NCBI GenBank assembly: GCA_945897785.1
Contig: CAMDGD010000002.1
Coordinates: forward strand, 24,063-88,062
Reading direction: 5' to 3'
Source of the DNA: Paludibacter jiangxiensis
GTDB taxonomy: Bacteria > Bacteroidota > Bacteroidia > Bacteroidales > Paludibacteraceae
Length of the DNA stretch: 64,000 nt
Made by a program: the position numbers and the translations under genes. The notes below the pieces were generated by a model, which did no database searches, had not been told where the DNA came from, and was given only the letters and a program-made list of their open reading frames with translations. Below, in pieces: positions 18,912-27,477 of the stretch (position 1 is the first letter of the stretch; the number at the start of each line of letters is the position of its first letter).

Positions 18912-19000
18912 ATTAGAAGCTACAGTGGTAAAAAAGCCTTGTTGAACTATTCTGCACAAAAACGGTTCATGCAAATAGGCTAATTTATAATAGATTTTGG

Positions 19001-19008
19001 CAAAAGTA
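19001..19008 (-). promoter_or_regulatory. -7 box of the M23 peptidase gene (TACTTTTG)
   Basis: TACTTTTG on the minus strand fits TAnnTTTG and is 90 nt before the chosen start. The nearest TTTG upstream is 26 nt away, longer than usual, so the -33 element is uncertain. The box lies inside the longer ORF of the track, which is why I shorten that gene. Confidence 0.5.
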
Positions 19009-19208
19009 AAGATTTTTCTGCTAATTTTGCGAACCAAATAAAGAAATTATGCCAATATGAAAATGTGCTGATTAGCAAATGAAACAAACCTTGTTTAGCT
19101 AATGGCATGTATGTAGAATTCAGCAAATTTTATTTTTTTTGTATAAAACACCTATTTGTGCTCTTTTAATGGGCACATCTGTACACTAAATAATTGGAAA
19201 ATTAACTT

Positions 19209-21827
19209 ATGACCGCTAAAGAAATCCGCAAATCATTTACCGATTTTTTTTCCTCAAAAGGGCATCATATTGTCTCTTCGGCTCCAATGGTAATAAAAAA
19301 TGACCCTTCGTTGATGTTTACAAACGCTGGGATGAATCAGTTTAAAGATATTTTTTTAGGCAATGCGCCTGTAAAATATCCACGAATAGCTAATTCGCAA
19401 AAATGTTTGCGGGTAAGCGGAAAACATAACGACCTAGAAGAGGTTGGCCATGATACCTACCACCACACCATGTTCGAAATGCTTGGAAACTGGTCGTTTG
19501 GCGACTATTTTAAAACGGAAGCCATAGCCTGGGCATGGGAATACTTAACGGAAGTCGTAAAGCTAGACAAAAATCGGCTGTATGCATCTGTTTTTGAGGG
19601 TGATGCAAAAGAAGGATTGGAACGAGATAATGAAGCTGCGACCATTTGGACAAAATATATTCCCACAGAACGAATCATCAACGGCAATAAAAAAGATAAT
19701 TTTTGGGAGATGGGCGACACCGGTCCCTGTGGTCCGTGTAGCGAAATACATATCGACTTGCGGAGCGACGAAGAAAGGGCAAAAGTACCCGGAGTGGAAT
19801 TGATTAATAAAGACCATCCGCAGGTGGTAGAAATATGGAACAATGTATTTATGCAGTTTAACCGCAAAGCCGATGGTTCCCTAGAGCTGCTTCCTTCACA
19901 ACATGTTGATACAGGGATGGGTTTTGAGCGGTTATGCATGGCTATTCAAGGCAAACAATCTAACTACGATACCGATGTTTTTCAGCCTATCATTATCGAA
20001 ATTGGGAAGATTGCCGGAATTCACTACCACGACAACGAAAAAACGGATATAGCCATGCGCGTTATTGCAGACCATATTCGCACCATCGCTTTTTCAATTA
20101 CCGACGGACAGCTGCCTTCTAACGCAAAAGCCGGATATGTTATTCGCCGAATTTTACGCCGTGCCGTGCGGTATGGATACACTTTTTTGAATCAACGCTC
20201 AGCCTTTATGTATAAACTAATTCCTGCGCTAATCGAAAGCATGGGAGCGGCATATCCGGAATTACATGTGCAACAAAGCTTGGTGGAGAAAGTTATTAAA
20301 GAAGAAGAAGAGTCTTTTTTACGGACATTGGAAACCGGTATTAGGTTGTTGGATAAATACCTCCCTCAAACCCCAGCTCAGGTAGGTGGGGTATTGAGCG
20401 GAAAGATTGCCTTTCAATTATATGATACTTATGGGTTCCCGTTGGACTTAACAGAACTGATTTTACGAGAAAATAGCATGACCGTTAATATTGAAGAATT
20501 CACTATTGAAATGGAAAAGCAAAAAGCCATGGCTCGTAATGCTGCAGCTACCGAAACAGGCGACTGGGTTACTATTCGTGAAGGGGATACCGATTTTATC
20601 GGGTACGACTTTTTAGCCTGCGATGCAGCCATTCTTCGCTACCGAAAAGTATCGCAAAAAAACAAAGATTTTTATCAATTGGTATTGGATAAAACACCTT
20701 TTTATGGAGAACAAGGTGGACAAAGTGGCGATAGCGGAACGCTAATTTCCGACACCGAAACAATACAAATTATTGATACAAAAAAGGAAAATGGCTTAAG
20801 CATACATATTTGCACTGCGTTGCCGAAAGATATTACTGCTTCGTTTAAAGCTACAGTTAACCTAGCAAATAGAACCGCTATTGAAAATAACCACACAGCC
20901 ACACACCTATTACACGAAGCCCTACGAGAACTATTAGGTACGCATGTAGAGCAAAAAGGTTCGTTGGTAACAGCCGATTATTTACGTTTCGACTTTTCTC
21001 ATTTTCAAAAACTGACAAACGAAGATATTCGTGCGGTAGAACGATTGACCAATAAAAAAGTGCGCGAAAATATTGCCTTAGAAGAAGAACGAGAAATGCC
21101 TATTGCCGAAGCTCAAGCTCTTGGCGCCATGGCATTATTTGGAGAAAAATATGGAGAAAAAGTACGGGTGGTAAAATACGGTAGCTCTGTTGAATTGTGT
21201 GGTGGAACCCATGTGCAAGCAACAGGTCAAATTGGCTTAGTTCGCATTGTTTCTGAGTCCTCTGTAGCAGCAGGCATACGTCGTATCGAAGCAGTTACCG
21301 CCGAAAAAGCAGAAGCCCTTTGCGACGAACTACAAGACCAAGTGCGGGAGGCAAAAGCGCTATTCAATAATGCACCAAATTTAATTGCCACCATTAGAAA
21401 AACGGTGGAAGAAGCCGCCGAACTAAAAAAACAAGTGGAACACTTTGAGCAAGAACAAGTAACAGCCATCGCACAACAATTAGCCACACAAACACAAACA
21501 ATAAACAACATAAAAGTTATCTCCTACAAAGCTACCATAAGTACAGATATGGTACGAGGTATTGCCTCGCAATTACGCAACCGCTTTGCCGACGAGAAAT
21601 TTTTATTGGTAATAGGCACCGTAAACGACAACAAACCTTCACTTACCATAGCTTTAAGTCAGCCGCTAGTTGACGCCGGTTTCAATGCTAACCAACTTAT
21701 CCGCGAGGCAGCCACCGAAATTGAAGGCAATGGCGGGGGACAGCCATTTATGGCTACAGCCGGAGGCAAAAAAGCTGATGGCATAGACAAGGCTATTGCT
21801 AAAGCTATTGCACTTATTGAAAAATAG
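19209..21827 (+). CDS. alaS: Alanyl-tRNA synthetase
   Basis: 872 residues, the normal size. The N-terminal class II catalytic core shows [15 protein letters not shown] and the [13 protein letters not shown] loop; the editing domain has [16 protein letters not shown] and [13 protein letters not shown] with the zinc/editing residues; a C-terminal DHHA1-type domain ends in [18 protein letters not shown]. Charges tRNA-Ala and clears mischarged Ser/Gly. Transcribed alone, divergently from the M23 gene. Confidence 0.97.
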   Translation: MTAKEIRKSFTDFFSSKGHHIVSSAPMVIKNDPSLMFTNAGMNQFKDIFLGNAPVKYPRIANSQKCLRVSGKHNDLEEVGHDTYHHTMFEMLGNWSFGDYFKTEAIAWAWEYLTEVVKLDKNRLYASVFEGDAKEGLERDNEAATIWTKYIPTERIINGNKKDNFWEMGDTGPCGPCSEIHIDLRSDEERAKVPGVELINKDHPQVVEIWNNVFMQFNRKADGSLELLPSQHVDTGMGFERLCMAIQGKQSNYDTDVFQPIIIEIGKIAGIHYHDNEKTDIAMRVIADHIRTIAFSITDGQLPSNAKAGYVIRRILRRAVRYGYTFLNQRSAFMYKLIPALIESMGAAYPELHVQQSLVEKVIKEEEESFLRTLETGIRLLDKYLPQTPAQVGGVLSGKIAFQLYDTYGFPLDLTELILRENSMTVNIEEFTIEMEKQKAMARNAAATETGDWVTIREGDTDFIGYDFLACDAAILRYRKVSQKNKDFYQLVLDKTPFYGEQGGQSGDSGTLISDTETIQIIDTKKENGLSIHICTALPKDITASFKATVNLANRTAIENNHTATHLLHEALRELLGTHVEQKGSLVTADYLRFDFSHFQKLTNEDIRAVERLTNKKVRENIALEEEREMPIAEAQALGAMALFGEKYGEKVRVVKYGSSVELCGGTHVQATGQIGLVRIVSESSVAAGIRRIEAVTAEKAEALCDELQDQVREAKALFNNAPNLIATIRKTVEEAAELKKQVEHFEQEQVTAIAQQLATQTQTINNIKVISYKATISTDMVRGIASQLRNRFADEKFLLVIGTVNDNKPSLTIALSQPLVDAGFNANQLIREAATEIEGNGGGQPFMATAGGKKADGIDKAIAKAIALIEK

Positions 21828-22223
21828 TAGTTGCTGTATTAGGTAAGTTGCTGTGAATCCAAAAAAGAATACATTGTATTAAATATGAATTTTGAATCAA
21901 AATAAAATCTTGATGGAGAAGAGTTGAATCACATCATTTAAATAATAGTTACCATCAAAGCCCAACCATATCAAAAAATGAAGAACCATATTACATAATT
22001 AGAAATACCCCACCAAAAGGGACAAGTTAGGAAGAATGTCAAATATATTCAATTGTAAACAAATAGAAATCAGCTTTATATAAGAGTCCTTAGCAATGAA
22101 ATGGTTTCTAAACTAAAATAACCATTTTTATTTTTCAAAAAAACAACCTATCTTAGTTGAATAAAAGAAATAAATAAATGGATTAATTTATTAGTTCCCT
22201 TATCTAAAATTTACAATTACACT
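21828..22223. other. Intergenic region between alaS and the alternative oxidase gene
   Basis: About 400 bp of AT-rich DNA without a coding signal. It contains a modest hairpin at 22099-22135 and a TATCTTAG octamer at 22149-22156, one mismatch from the -7 consensus, which may serve the oxidase gene. I see nothing else. Confidence 0.5.
22099..22135 (+). terminator. Weak terminator-like hairpin
   Basis: AAATGGTT and AACCATTT form an 8-bp stem around a 13-nt loop, followed by TTATTTTT. It is 270 nt after alaS, so the link to that gene is uncertain. Confidence 0.35.
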
Positions 22224-22898
22224 ATGACTATCAACCTAAAAAGAGAACAAGAAAGTACACTACAAAGACCTTGTTTAACCTATAGTTTGGCTTCTCAGGT
22301 ATTTTTTTTCGGAATGGATGTATTGGCAGGTAGAAAAAACAGTTTGCAGAAAGCTAAATTACTAGAAATACTTGCATCGGTACCATATAGAGAGTGGGAA
22401 ATTAAACAATACTACACATTGTCGTTAAGCTATTTTGCTAAAAAGAAAGTAGATTGGGCTCAAGAAATAATGCATTGGGGAAGACAGGCTCAGGATAATG
22501 AATATATGCATTTACTCTTGATAGAAGAGAAAATGAAAGAAGATAAGCTGAAAAACAAATGGTTTTTATCCACACCCATCGTTTTACTTATTCTTTTTAG
22601 CTATGTATTTTTTTCAAAGCTAGTGGCCTGCATAAATATTAAAACTGCCTTTGCCTTTAACGGTGCTTTCGAAGACCACGCCGAACATATTTACGCACAT
22701 ATGGTACAAGAAAATCCTCAGTGGGAAACTCAAAAAGCAAACAACCCTACCGTAAAAGAATATGGAGATTTCTCTAACTGGGCCGATGTGTTTCGTCGCA
22801 TCTCGTTAGATGAAAGAGACCACAGAAACCACAGCTTTTACTACCTTAACCAACCAGAAAAAATTGTGTCATATGAAGGGATGCCCCCTTTAAAATAA
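22224..22898 (+). CDS. Alternative (ubiquinol/plastoquinol-type) terminal oxidase
   Basis: 224 residues with all six diiron ligands of the AOX/PTOX family in order: Glu48 (AKLLEILASVPYREWE), Glu93 and His96 (GRQAQDNEYMHLLLIEEKM), Glu150 (NGAFEDHAEHIYAHM), and Glu197 with His200 (FRRISLDERDHRNHSF). The wording is closer to the cyanobacterial/plastid branch than to mitochondrial AOX. Two hydrophobic helices (about 112-135) fit a monotopic membrane protein. It would oxidise a quinol (menaquinol here, by inference) and reduce oxygen to water without pumping protons. It stands alone with no respiratory neighbours. The family call is strong although the ORF is easily missed. Confidence 0.88.
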   Translation: MTINLKREQESTLQRPCLTYSLASQVFFFGMDVLAGRKNSLQKAKLLEILASVPYREWEIKQYYTLSLSYFAKKKVDWAQEIMHWGRQAQDNEYMHLLLIEEKMKEDKLKNKWFLSTPIVLLILFSYVFFSKLVACINIKTAFAFNGAFEDHAEHIYAHMVQENPQWETQKANNPTVKEYGDFSNWADVFRRISLDERDHRNHSFYYLNQPEKIVSYEGMPPLK

Positions 22899-23408
22899 TT
22901 TTATGGCATAATGCTTCAACAGGAAAATGCCTTAACTAGCTAAAAAAGCCTCCGTTTTTTCAGCGCGTAAAGCACAAAACTTGCGCTAAGAAAAACTTCC
23001 ATTTGGGGCAAAAAAATACTATCTTAGCAGATAGTAATAAATTTTTTGGAAGAAAAAAGCTTAATTCATGATGCAGTCAAACTATCTTATAAGCGGTATA
23101 TAATTCTTTCAATAGTATTTGTTATTTTTGGAGCTTTTCGCTTTATTATAATCTATATCAATTGATTTTGCCGTTTTACCTAGCCATAGAGGAAATATAC
23201 TAGCCTTACATCTGTTGCTTTTTATGGAAGCATACGTAAAGCAGTCTTGCTACAAAACGCTTTTTACCATTTGCCGACTGAACTCTCGATAAACAAAACA
23301 TTTTTAAACTGTGGCTACCGTTTTAGTGGAACATTGATAAACAATACACAAATAGCCGGCACAATTGAGAGTATGAATGTGTGGTATAAACTTGCTTAAA
23401 AAATACAG
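22899..23408. other. Intergenic region holding a decayed gene
   Basis: About 510 bp. The first 145 bp show no coding signal, apart from a TACTATC/GATAGTA inverted repeat around 23018-23034. The remainder (23046-23399) carries broken membrane-protein coding traces, annotated separately. Confidence 0.45.
23046..23399 (+). pseudogene. Frameshifted small membrane protein gene (candidate)
   Basis: From TTG 23046 the DNA reads LEEKSLIHDAVKLSYKRYII, then LSIVFVIFGAFRFIIIYIN and a stop: a charged N-terminus with one membrane helix. Further on, in another frame, [20 protein letters not shown] continues into [18 protein letters not shown] and ends with MNVWYKLA and TAA at 23399. Two frames of plausible protein separated by short noise suggest a decayed gene with frameshifts. 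I do not recognise the family. Confidence 0.35.
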
Positions 23409-24608
23409 CTATTCTTTGCTGTTAATTTGCTTTCGAGGGCTCTTGCTTGTTGTGCTTTTAGTTATTGTTTTTCTTGTTGCTGGTTTTTTTACAGCAATTA
23501 CACTGGGTTCGTTGGTATAAAACAGCGCTTCATCTCCCAAAATAAACCGTTTATAATATGATACAATGATTGTAGTTATAGGCAACGCTATAATCATACC
23601 GGCAACCCCCATTAAAGAACCCCATATAGATAGCGACAATAAAATAACAGCAGGATTCATACCCATGGCTTTACCCATAATTTTGGGAATCAACACAATG
23701 TCTTCGAAAGCTTGAATAAGTATAAATATAGATACAATGGATAAAACAACCATCCAGTATGGCTGTCCGGTTTCTATAGATTTTAGCAAGGCAACGAAAC
23801 CCAACGGCAAAATCATGATTACTTTTAAGTATGGTACCATGGTTAGTGCCCCAATAAGTAATCCCATCAGTATACCCAAAGGCAAATTAATAATTTCAAA
23901 ACTAATGGCAAAAAGCACCCCTACAATAGTTGCAATTAGTGCTTGTCCTCTAAAATACCGGTTCATACCACTTTCCAAATCGCCAACCATATCCATAATC
24001 CTAAGTCGGAATTTTGAAGGCACCAACTCTATCCAACCATTGGTAATTTTTTCATAATCGACCAAAATAAAAATGGTATATAAAAACACGATAACTACTA
24101 CCAAAAGACTAATTACAATATCGATAGATCCTAAAATTATACTCCCAAAGCGAGGTATTAGTGATTTTACACCCTCAGAAACACTTTCTTGTTTCAGTAA
24201 TTTTTCAAAATCAATTTTATGCATCCAATCAACTAAAAATGCCTTTATATCATTGGGAATAAAGGAAGCTTCTTGAATTTGCTTTATATAAACCGAAAAT
24301 AAGCTCGTGGTACGGCTTAATTCACCTATAATTGGAGGGAAAATCAACCATATCACGCCAACCAATACTACACCAATAAGGAGCAACGCAAGAATAATGG
24401 AAAAAATTCGATTCTGTATCTTGAGTTTATATTGAAAAACTTCAACCAAGGGATTAATCATATACGCCAAAAGCCAAGCTACCAAAAAAGGAAGCAAAAC
24501 AGCACTTAACCTATTTACCAATAAAAATAATAAAACAATTACTAACAGGGCTATAATCATCCGTACTACCCTATCAAAAGTGAATGGTTTTTCGTAAGCA
24601 GAGTTCAT
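23409..24608 (-). CDS. AI-2E (PerM/YtqA-type) family transporter
   Basis: 399 residues with about seven to eight membrane helices. VNRLSAVLLPFLVAWLLAYM near the N-terminus, the long periplasmic/cytoplasmic middle with GMNRYFRGQALIATIVGVLF, and PKIMGKAMGMNPAVILLSLSI are typical of the AI-2E/PerM family. The substrate is not predictable: members export signals or act as Na+/H+ exchangers. The C-terminal tail is rich in Lys, Thr and Ser. Single gene, divergent from the next. Confidence 0.88.
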   Translation of the reverse strand: MNSAYEKPFTFDRVVRMIIALLVIVLLFLLVNRLSAVLLPFLVAWLLAYMINPLVEVFQYKLKIQNRIFSIILALLLIGVVLVGVIWLIFPPIIGELSRTTSLFSVYIKQIQEASFIPNDIKAFLVDWMHKIDFEKLLKQESVSEGVKSLIPRFGSIILGSIDIVISLLVVVIVFLYTIFILVDYEKITNGWIELVPSKFRLRIMDMVGDLESGMNRYFRGQALIATIVGVLFAISFEIINLPLGILMGLLIGALTMVPYLKVIMILPLGFVALLKSIETGQPYWMVVLSIVSIFILIQAFEDIVLIPKIMGKAMGMNPAVILLSLSIWGSLMGVAGMIIALPITTIIVSYYKRFILGDEALFYTNEPSVIAVKKPATRKTITKSTTSKSPRKQINSKE

Positions 24609-24767
24609 GGTATTATCATTATTAATTATGATCTATTTGCAAGGTAATAAATAACTATTAGAATATATCCTATAAAGAGTAAAGTGAGATAACGATAATA
24701 GTGAATTTTATTTACACGTTATTTTTTATGTCTTGGCTCTTAACACTCCTGTAATATTAAATGAATA

Positions 24768-24802
24768 TTGTTTTTAAAAAATAACATAATGGATTATATT
24801 TG
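24768..24802 (+). promoter_or_regulatory. Promoter upstream of the acidic protein-rsmI operon
   Basis: TATATTTG (24795-24802) matches TAnnTTTG exactly, and TTG at 24768-24770 lies 24 nt upstream, slightly longer than usual. The TTG is the codon the ORF track uses as a start, which therefore is more likely the -33 box. Confidence 0.55.
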
Positions 24803-24869
24803 CTATTTTTACAGAGACTTTTGCAAAGGTAGCAAAATACATTTTTCAAAAAAGGAATACGATTATATT

Positions 24870-25628
24870 ATGACAAAAGAAGTTTTTTTAGCACTCATTC
24901 AGAAAGACATACAAGAACTCGATATGATTACCAAAGGCTTATTCGAGACCGAGACCTTATCGCCTACAATAGTCAAGTTAGCCTCGTCAAAAGCACAAGA
25001 ACTGGTTGATAATTTGCGAAAATTAGCGCAGCTTAAAACCGAAATCATCCTCCAACATATAGCAGAAGAAAATAAAATAGCGCCTATTATAGAACTTACA
25101 CAAGAAAAAGAGATAATTTCTGTGGAAACAGCTATTGAAATAGAAGAAATTATTGAAGAGGATTATACTGCAGTAACAAAAATTGAAACACTCAATACAG
25201 ACGATTCTACAGTCCTATCTCCCCAAAAAGAAACAGAATCAATAGCAGAAAAACCTATTGAAAATGCGGTAGAAATTGAACAACTAATTGAACAAAAGAA
25301 AGAAGAAACTGTTTTAGAAAGAGTTAAAGTACAAACGGAAACAAAAATTATCGGTATAACAAAACAAAAAAATGATAGTTTTGCGAGTACCTTAGCCAAC
25401 CAAAAAATTAACGACATTAAAAAAGCCATTAGCATTGCTGATCGATTCCGTTTTCAACGAGAACTTTTTACCGGAGATGCTGAAAAAATGAACGACGCCC
25501 TTACTTATATAAACAATTGTTCGGATGCTAATGCTGTTCAACAATTCCTATCTGAAAATTTTGATTGGAACAAAGAAAACGAGACAGTAGAAGACTTTAT
25601 GAACTTGATAAATAGATTATTTGCCTAA
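24870..25628 (+). CDS. Conserved Bacteroidales protein with acidic linker, cotranscribed with rsmI
   Basis: 252 residues from ATG 24870 (MTKEVFLALIQKDIQELDMI); the 34 extra codons of the track ORF overlie the promoter. Three parts: an N-terminal helical region (1-60), a low-complexity Glu/Ile/Thr-rich middle (70-165), and a C-terminal domain KKAISIADRFRFQRELFTGD ... NDALTYINNCSDANAVQQFL that I know as a recurring conserved segment in Bacteroidales proteins of unknown function. No catalytic motif, no signal peptide. The stop TAA is one base before the rsmI ATG, so the two are translated together. Confidence 0.75.
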   Translation: MTKEVFLALIQKDIQELDMITKGLFETETLSPTIVKLASSKAQELVDNLRKLAQLKTEIILQHIAEENKIAPIIELTQEKEIISVETAIEIEEIIEEDYTAVTKIETLNTDDSTVLSPQKETESIAEKPIENAVEIEQLIEQKKEETVLERVKVQTETKIIGITKQKNDSFASTLANQKINDIKKAISIADRFRFQRELFTGDAEKMNDALTYINNCSDANAVQQFLSENFDWNKENETVEDFMNLINRLFA

Positions 25629-25629
25629 T

Positions 25630-26304
25630 ATGAGTAAGCTCTTTGTGGTGCCAACGCCTATCGGAAATTTAGAAGACATGAGTTTTCGTGCTATCAGAAT
25701 ACTGAAAGAAGTAGATTTGATTTTAGCCGAAGACACCCGCACAACAGCATTCTTGCTAAAGCATTTTGAAATAAGCACACACGCGGTAGCGCACCATAAG
25801 TTTAATGAACACAAAACAGCTGATAGTATTGTATCTAAAATACAGGGAGGGCAAAACATTGCCTTAGTGTCTGATGCAGGTACGCCCGCAATATCCGACC
25901 CCGGTTTTTTACTTGTTCGTGCTTGTGCCGAAAATGGTATTGAGATAGAGTGCTTACCTGGCGCTACAGCCTTTGTTCCTGCTTTAGTGAACTCCGGTTT
26001 GCCAAACGATAAGTTTTGTTTCGAAGGATTTTTGCCTGTTAAAAAAGGACGACAAACCCGGTTGAAAGAGTTGGCTACAGAAACACGAACTATGGTTTTC
26101 TATGAATCGCCCTTTCGACTAGCTAAAACACTGAGTCAGTTTGCCGAATATTTCGGATCGACAAGAAAAGCATCTGTATCGCGCGAGATATCAAAAAAAT
26201 TTGAGCAAACATACCGAGGAACAGTACAAGAACTAGCCTTTTTGTTTACAGAAAAGCCGCCAAAAGGAGAAATCGTGGTAATTGTTGCAGGATATGAAAA
26301 TTAA
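25630..26304 (+). CDS. rsmI: 16S rRNA (cytidine-2'-O)-methyltransferase RsmI
   Basis: 225 residues. KLFVVPTPIGNLEDMSFRAI, ILAEDTRTTAFLLKHF, ALVSDAGTPAISDPGFLLVR and ECLPGATAFVPALVNSGLP are the RsmI/tetrapyrrole-methylase fold signatures; GEIVVIVAG is the usual end. It 2'-O-methylates C1402 of 16S rRNA. I take ATG 25630, one base after the upstream stop, not the TTG at 25621 of the track. Confidence 0.95.
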   Translation: MSKLFVVPTPIGNLEDMSFRAIRILKEVDLILAEDTRTTAFLLKHFEISTHAVAHHKFNEHKTADSIVSKIQGGQNIALVSDAGTPAISDPGFLLVRACAENGIEIECLPGATAFVPALVNSGLPNDKFCFEGFLPVKKGRQTRLKELATETRTMVFYESPFRLAKTLSQFAEYFGSTRKASVSREISKKFEQTYRGTVQELAFLFTEKPPKGEIVVIVAGYEN

Positions 26305-26357
26305 CATTATTTTTGTCTCTAATTGCTGAAATATAAAATGCGCTAAAATTAATCAAC

Positions 26358-27224
26358 ATGAAAAAACTTATTTTGTTTGCCGTTCTCTCCCTGTTTCTTT
26401 CTTCTTGTGTAAAAGAATCACAGGAATACAAAGAATTAAAAGAAGAAAACGATTCATTGGTTGCCATAAATTCTAAAAAGATTTCTGAAGTAGAATCATA
26501 CCTGCAGCGAATAAACGATATTGCCGACAACTTTGATAAGGTTAGAGCAACCGAACAGTATGTAAATACAGATGCATCGGGCGAAAAAATATCAAAAGAA
26601 GCCGTAGAACGAATTACAGAAAATGTGCAATTAATGGCCGATATTCTTCAAAAGAATAAAGAGGAAATTGCCAAATTAGAAGAAGAGGTTAAAAAGAATA
26701 AGGGAGCAAAATCACAATTACAACGAGTAATTGACCGATTAAATTCCACTTTACAAGAAAGAGCCTTGGCTATGGACTCCTTGAAAATGGAGCTTGCTTT
26801 AAAGGATGAGAAATTACAACAATTAGGGTATGAATTAGGGGTGTTAGCTGAATCAAATACTGTTTTATCGAATGACAACATTAATAAAACAGAAAAATTA
26901 AAAAAACAAGAAGAGTTAATGCATACAGCATGGTATGTGTTTGGCTCACGCAGAGAACTTAAATCGCAACAAATTTTAACAAAAAACGGAATTTTTAGTA
27001 GTGCAAAAATTCTTCAAAACGATTTTAATAAAGATTACTTTGTAAAAATTGACACCCGCACAACCACAACCATTCCATTATACAGTAAAAGAGCTAAAGT
27101 GTTAACCAACCATCCAATGAAATCGTATGCCATTACCGAAGAAAACGGGACCAAAGTAATTAACATTAAAAATTTTGTTGAGTTCTGGAGCATTTCTCGA
27201 TATTTAGTAGTACAAGTAGATTAA
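26358..27224 (+). CDS. Coiled-coil lipoprotein (Cbp1-like)
   Basis: 288 residues with a lipoprotein signal (LILFAVLSLFLSSCVKES; lipobox SSC). Residues about 22-190 are almost entirely coiled coil (KNKEEIAKLEEEVKKNKGAK). The C-terminal 90 residues form a compact domain (TAWYVFGSRRELKSQQILTK ... FWSISRYLVVQVD). I recall this architecture under the name Cbp1 family collagen-binding adhesin in Bacteroidota, but adhesion is not something the sequence shows. It has its own terminator. Confidence 0.7.
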   Translation: MKKLILFAVLSLFLSSCVKESQEYKELKEENDSLVAINSKKISEVESYLQRINDIADNFDKVRATEQYVNTDASGEKISKEAVERITENVQLMADILQKNKEEIAKLEEEVKKNKGAKSQLQRVIDRLNSTLQERALAMDSLKMELALKDEKLQQLGYELGVLAESNTVLSNDNINKTEKLKKQEELMHTAWYVFGSRRELKSQQILTKNGIFSSAKILQNDFNKDYFVKIDTRTTTTIPLYSKRAKVLTNHPMKSYAITEENGTKVINIKNFVEFWSISRYLVVQVD

Positions 27225-27246
27225 ACACATCGTAATAAATCATTCT

Positions 27247-27278
27247 AAAGCAGGCAAAATATTTTGCCTGCTTTTTTT
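27247..27278 (+). terminator. Terminator of the coiled-coil lipoprotein gene
   Basis: AAAGCAGGCAAAATATTTTGCCTGCTTTTTTT is an almost perfect palindrome ending in seven T, 22 nt after the stop codon. Confidence 0.9.
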
Positions 27279-27372
27279 ATCATCTATAAAAAAACGTAGT
27301 TAGTATTTATCTCACTTACGCTGCTTTTTTTATAAAAAAATTTATTCTATTTAAAAAATTTTCACCTTTTTG

Positions 27373-27403
27373 TTGGTTTTAATAATCAATTTAAGTAGTT
27401 TTG
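27373..27403 (+). promoter_or_regulatory. Promoter of the M28 peptidase gene (TTG-N20-TAGTTTTG)
   Basis: TTG at 27373-27375 and TAGTTTTG at 27396-27403 with 20 nt between fit the Bacteroidota sigma-70 consensus. The start codon is 74 nt downstream. Confidence 0.7.
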
Positions 27404-27477
27404 GTTTTTGAGGAATAAATTCTTCGAGGCAAAGACAACACGCTTATACTATCAACCTACAATAAAATCAGCTATCT

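Noticed and set aside
19071-19104. ATTAGC...GCTAAT inverted repeat with inner AAACAA/TTGTTT before alaS
   Set aside because: The arms are unequal and interrupted, and there is no T-run or T-box-like sequence; it may be chance in AT-rich DNA.
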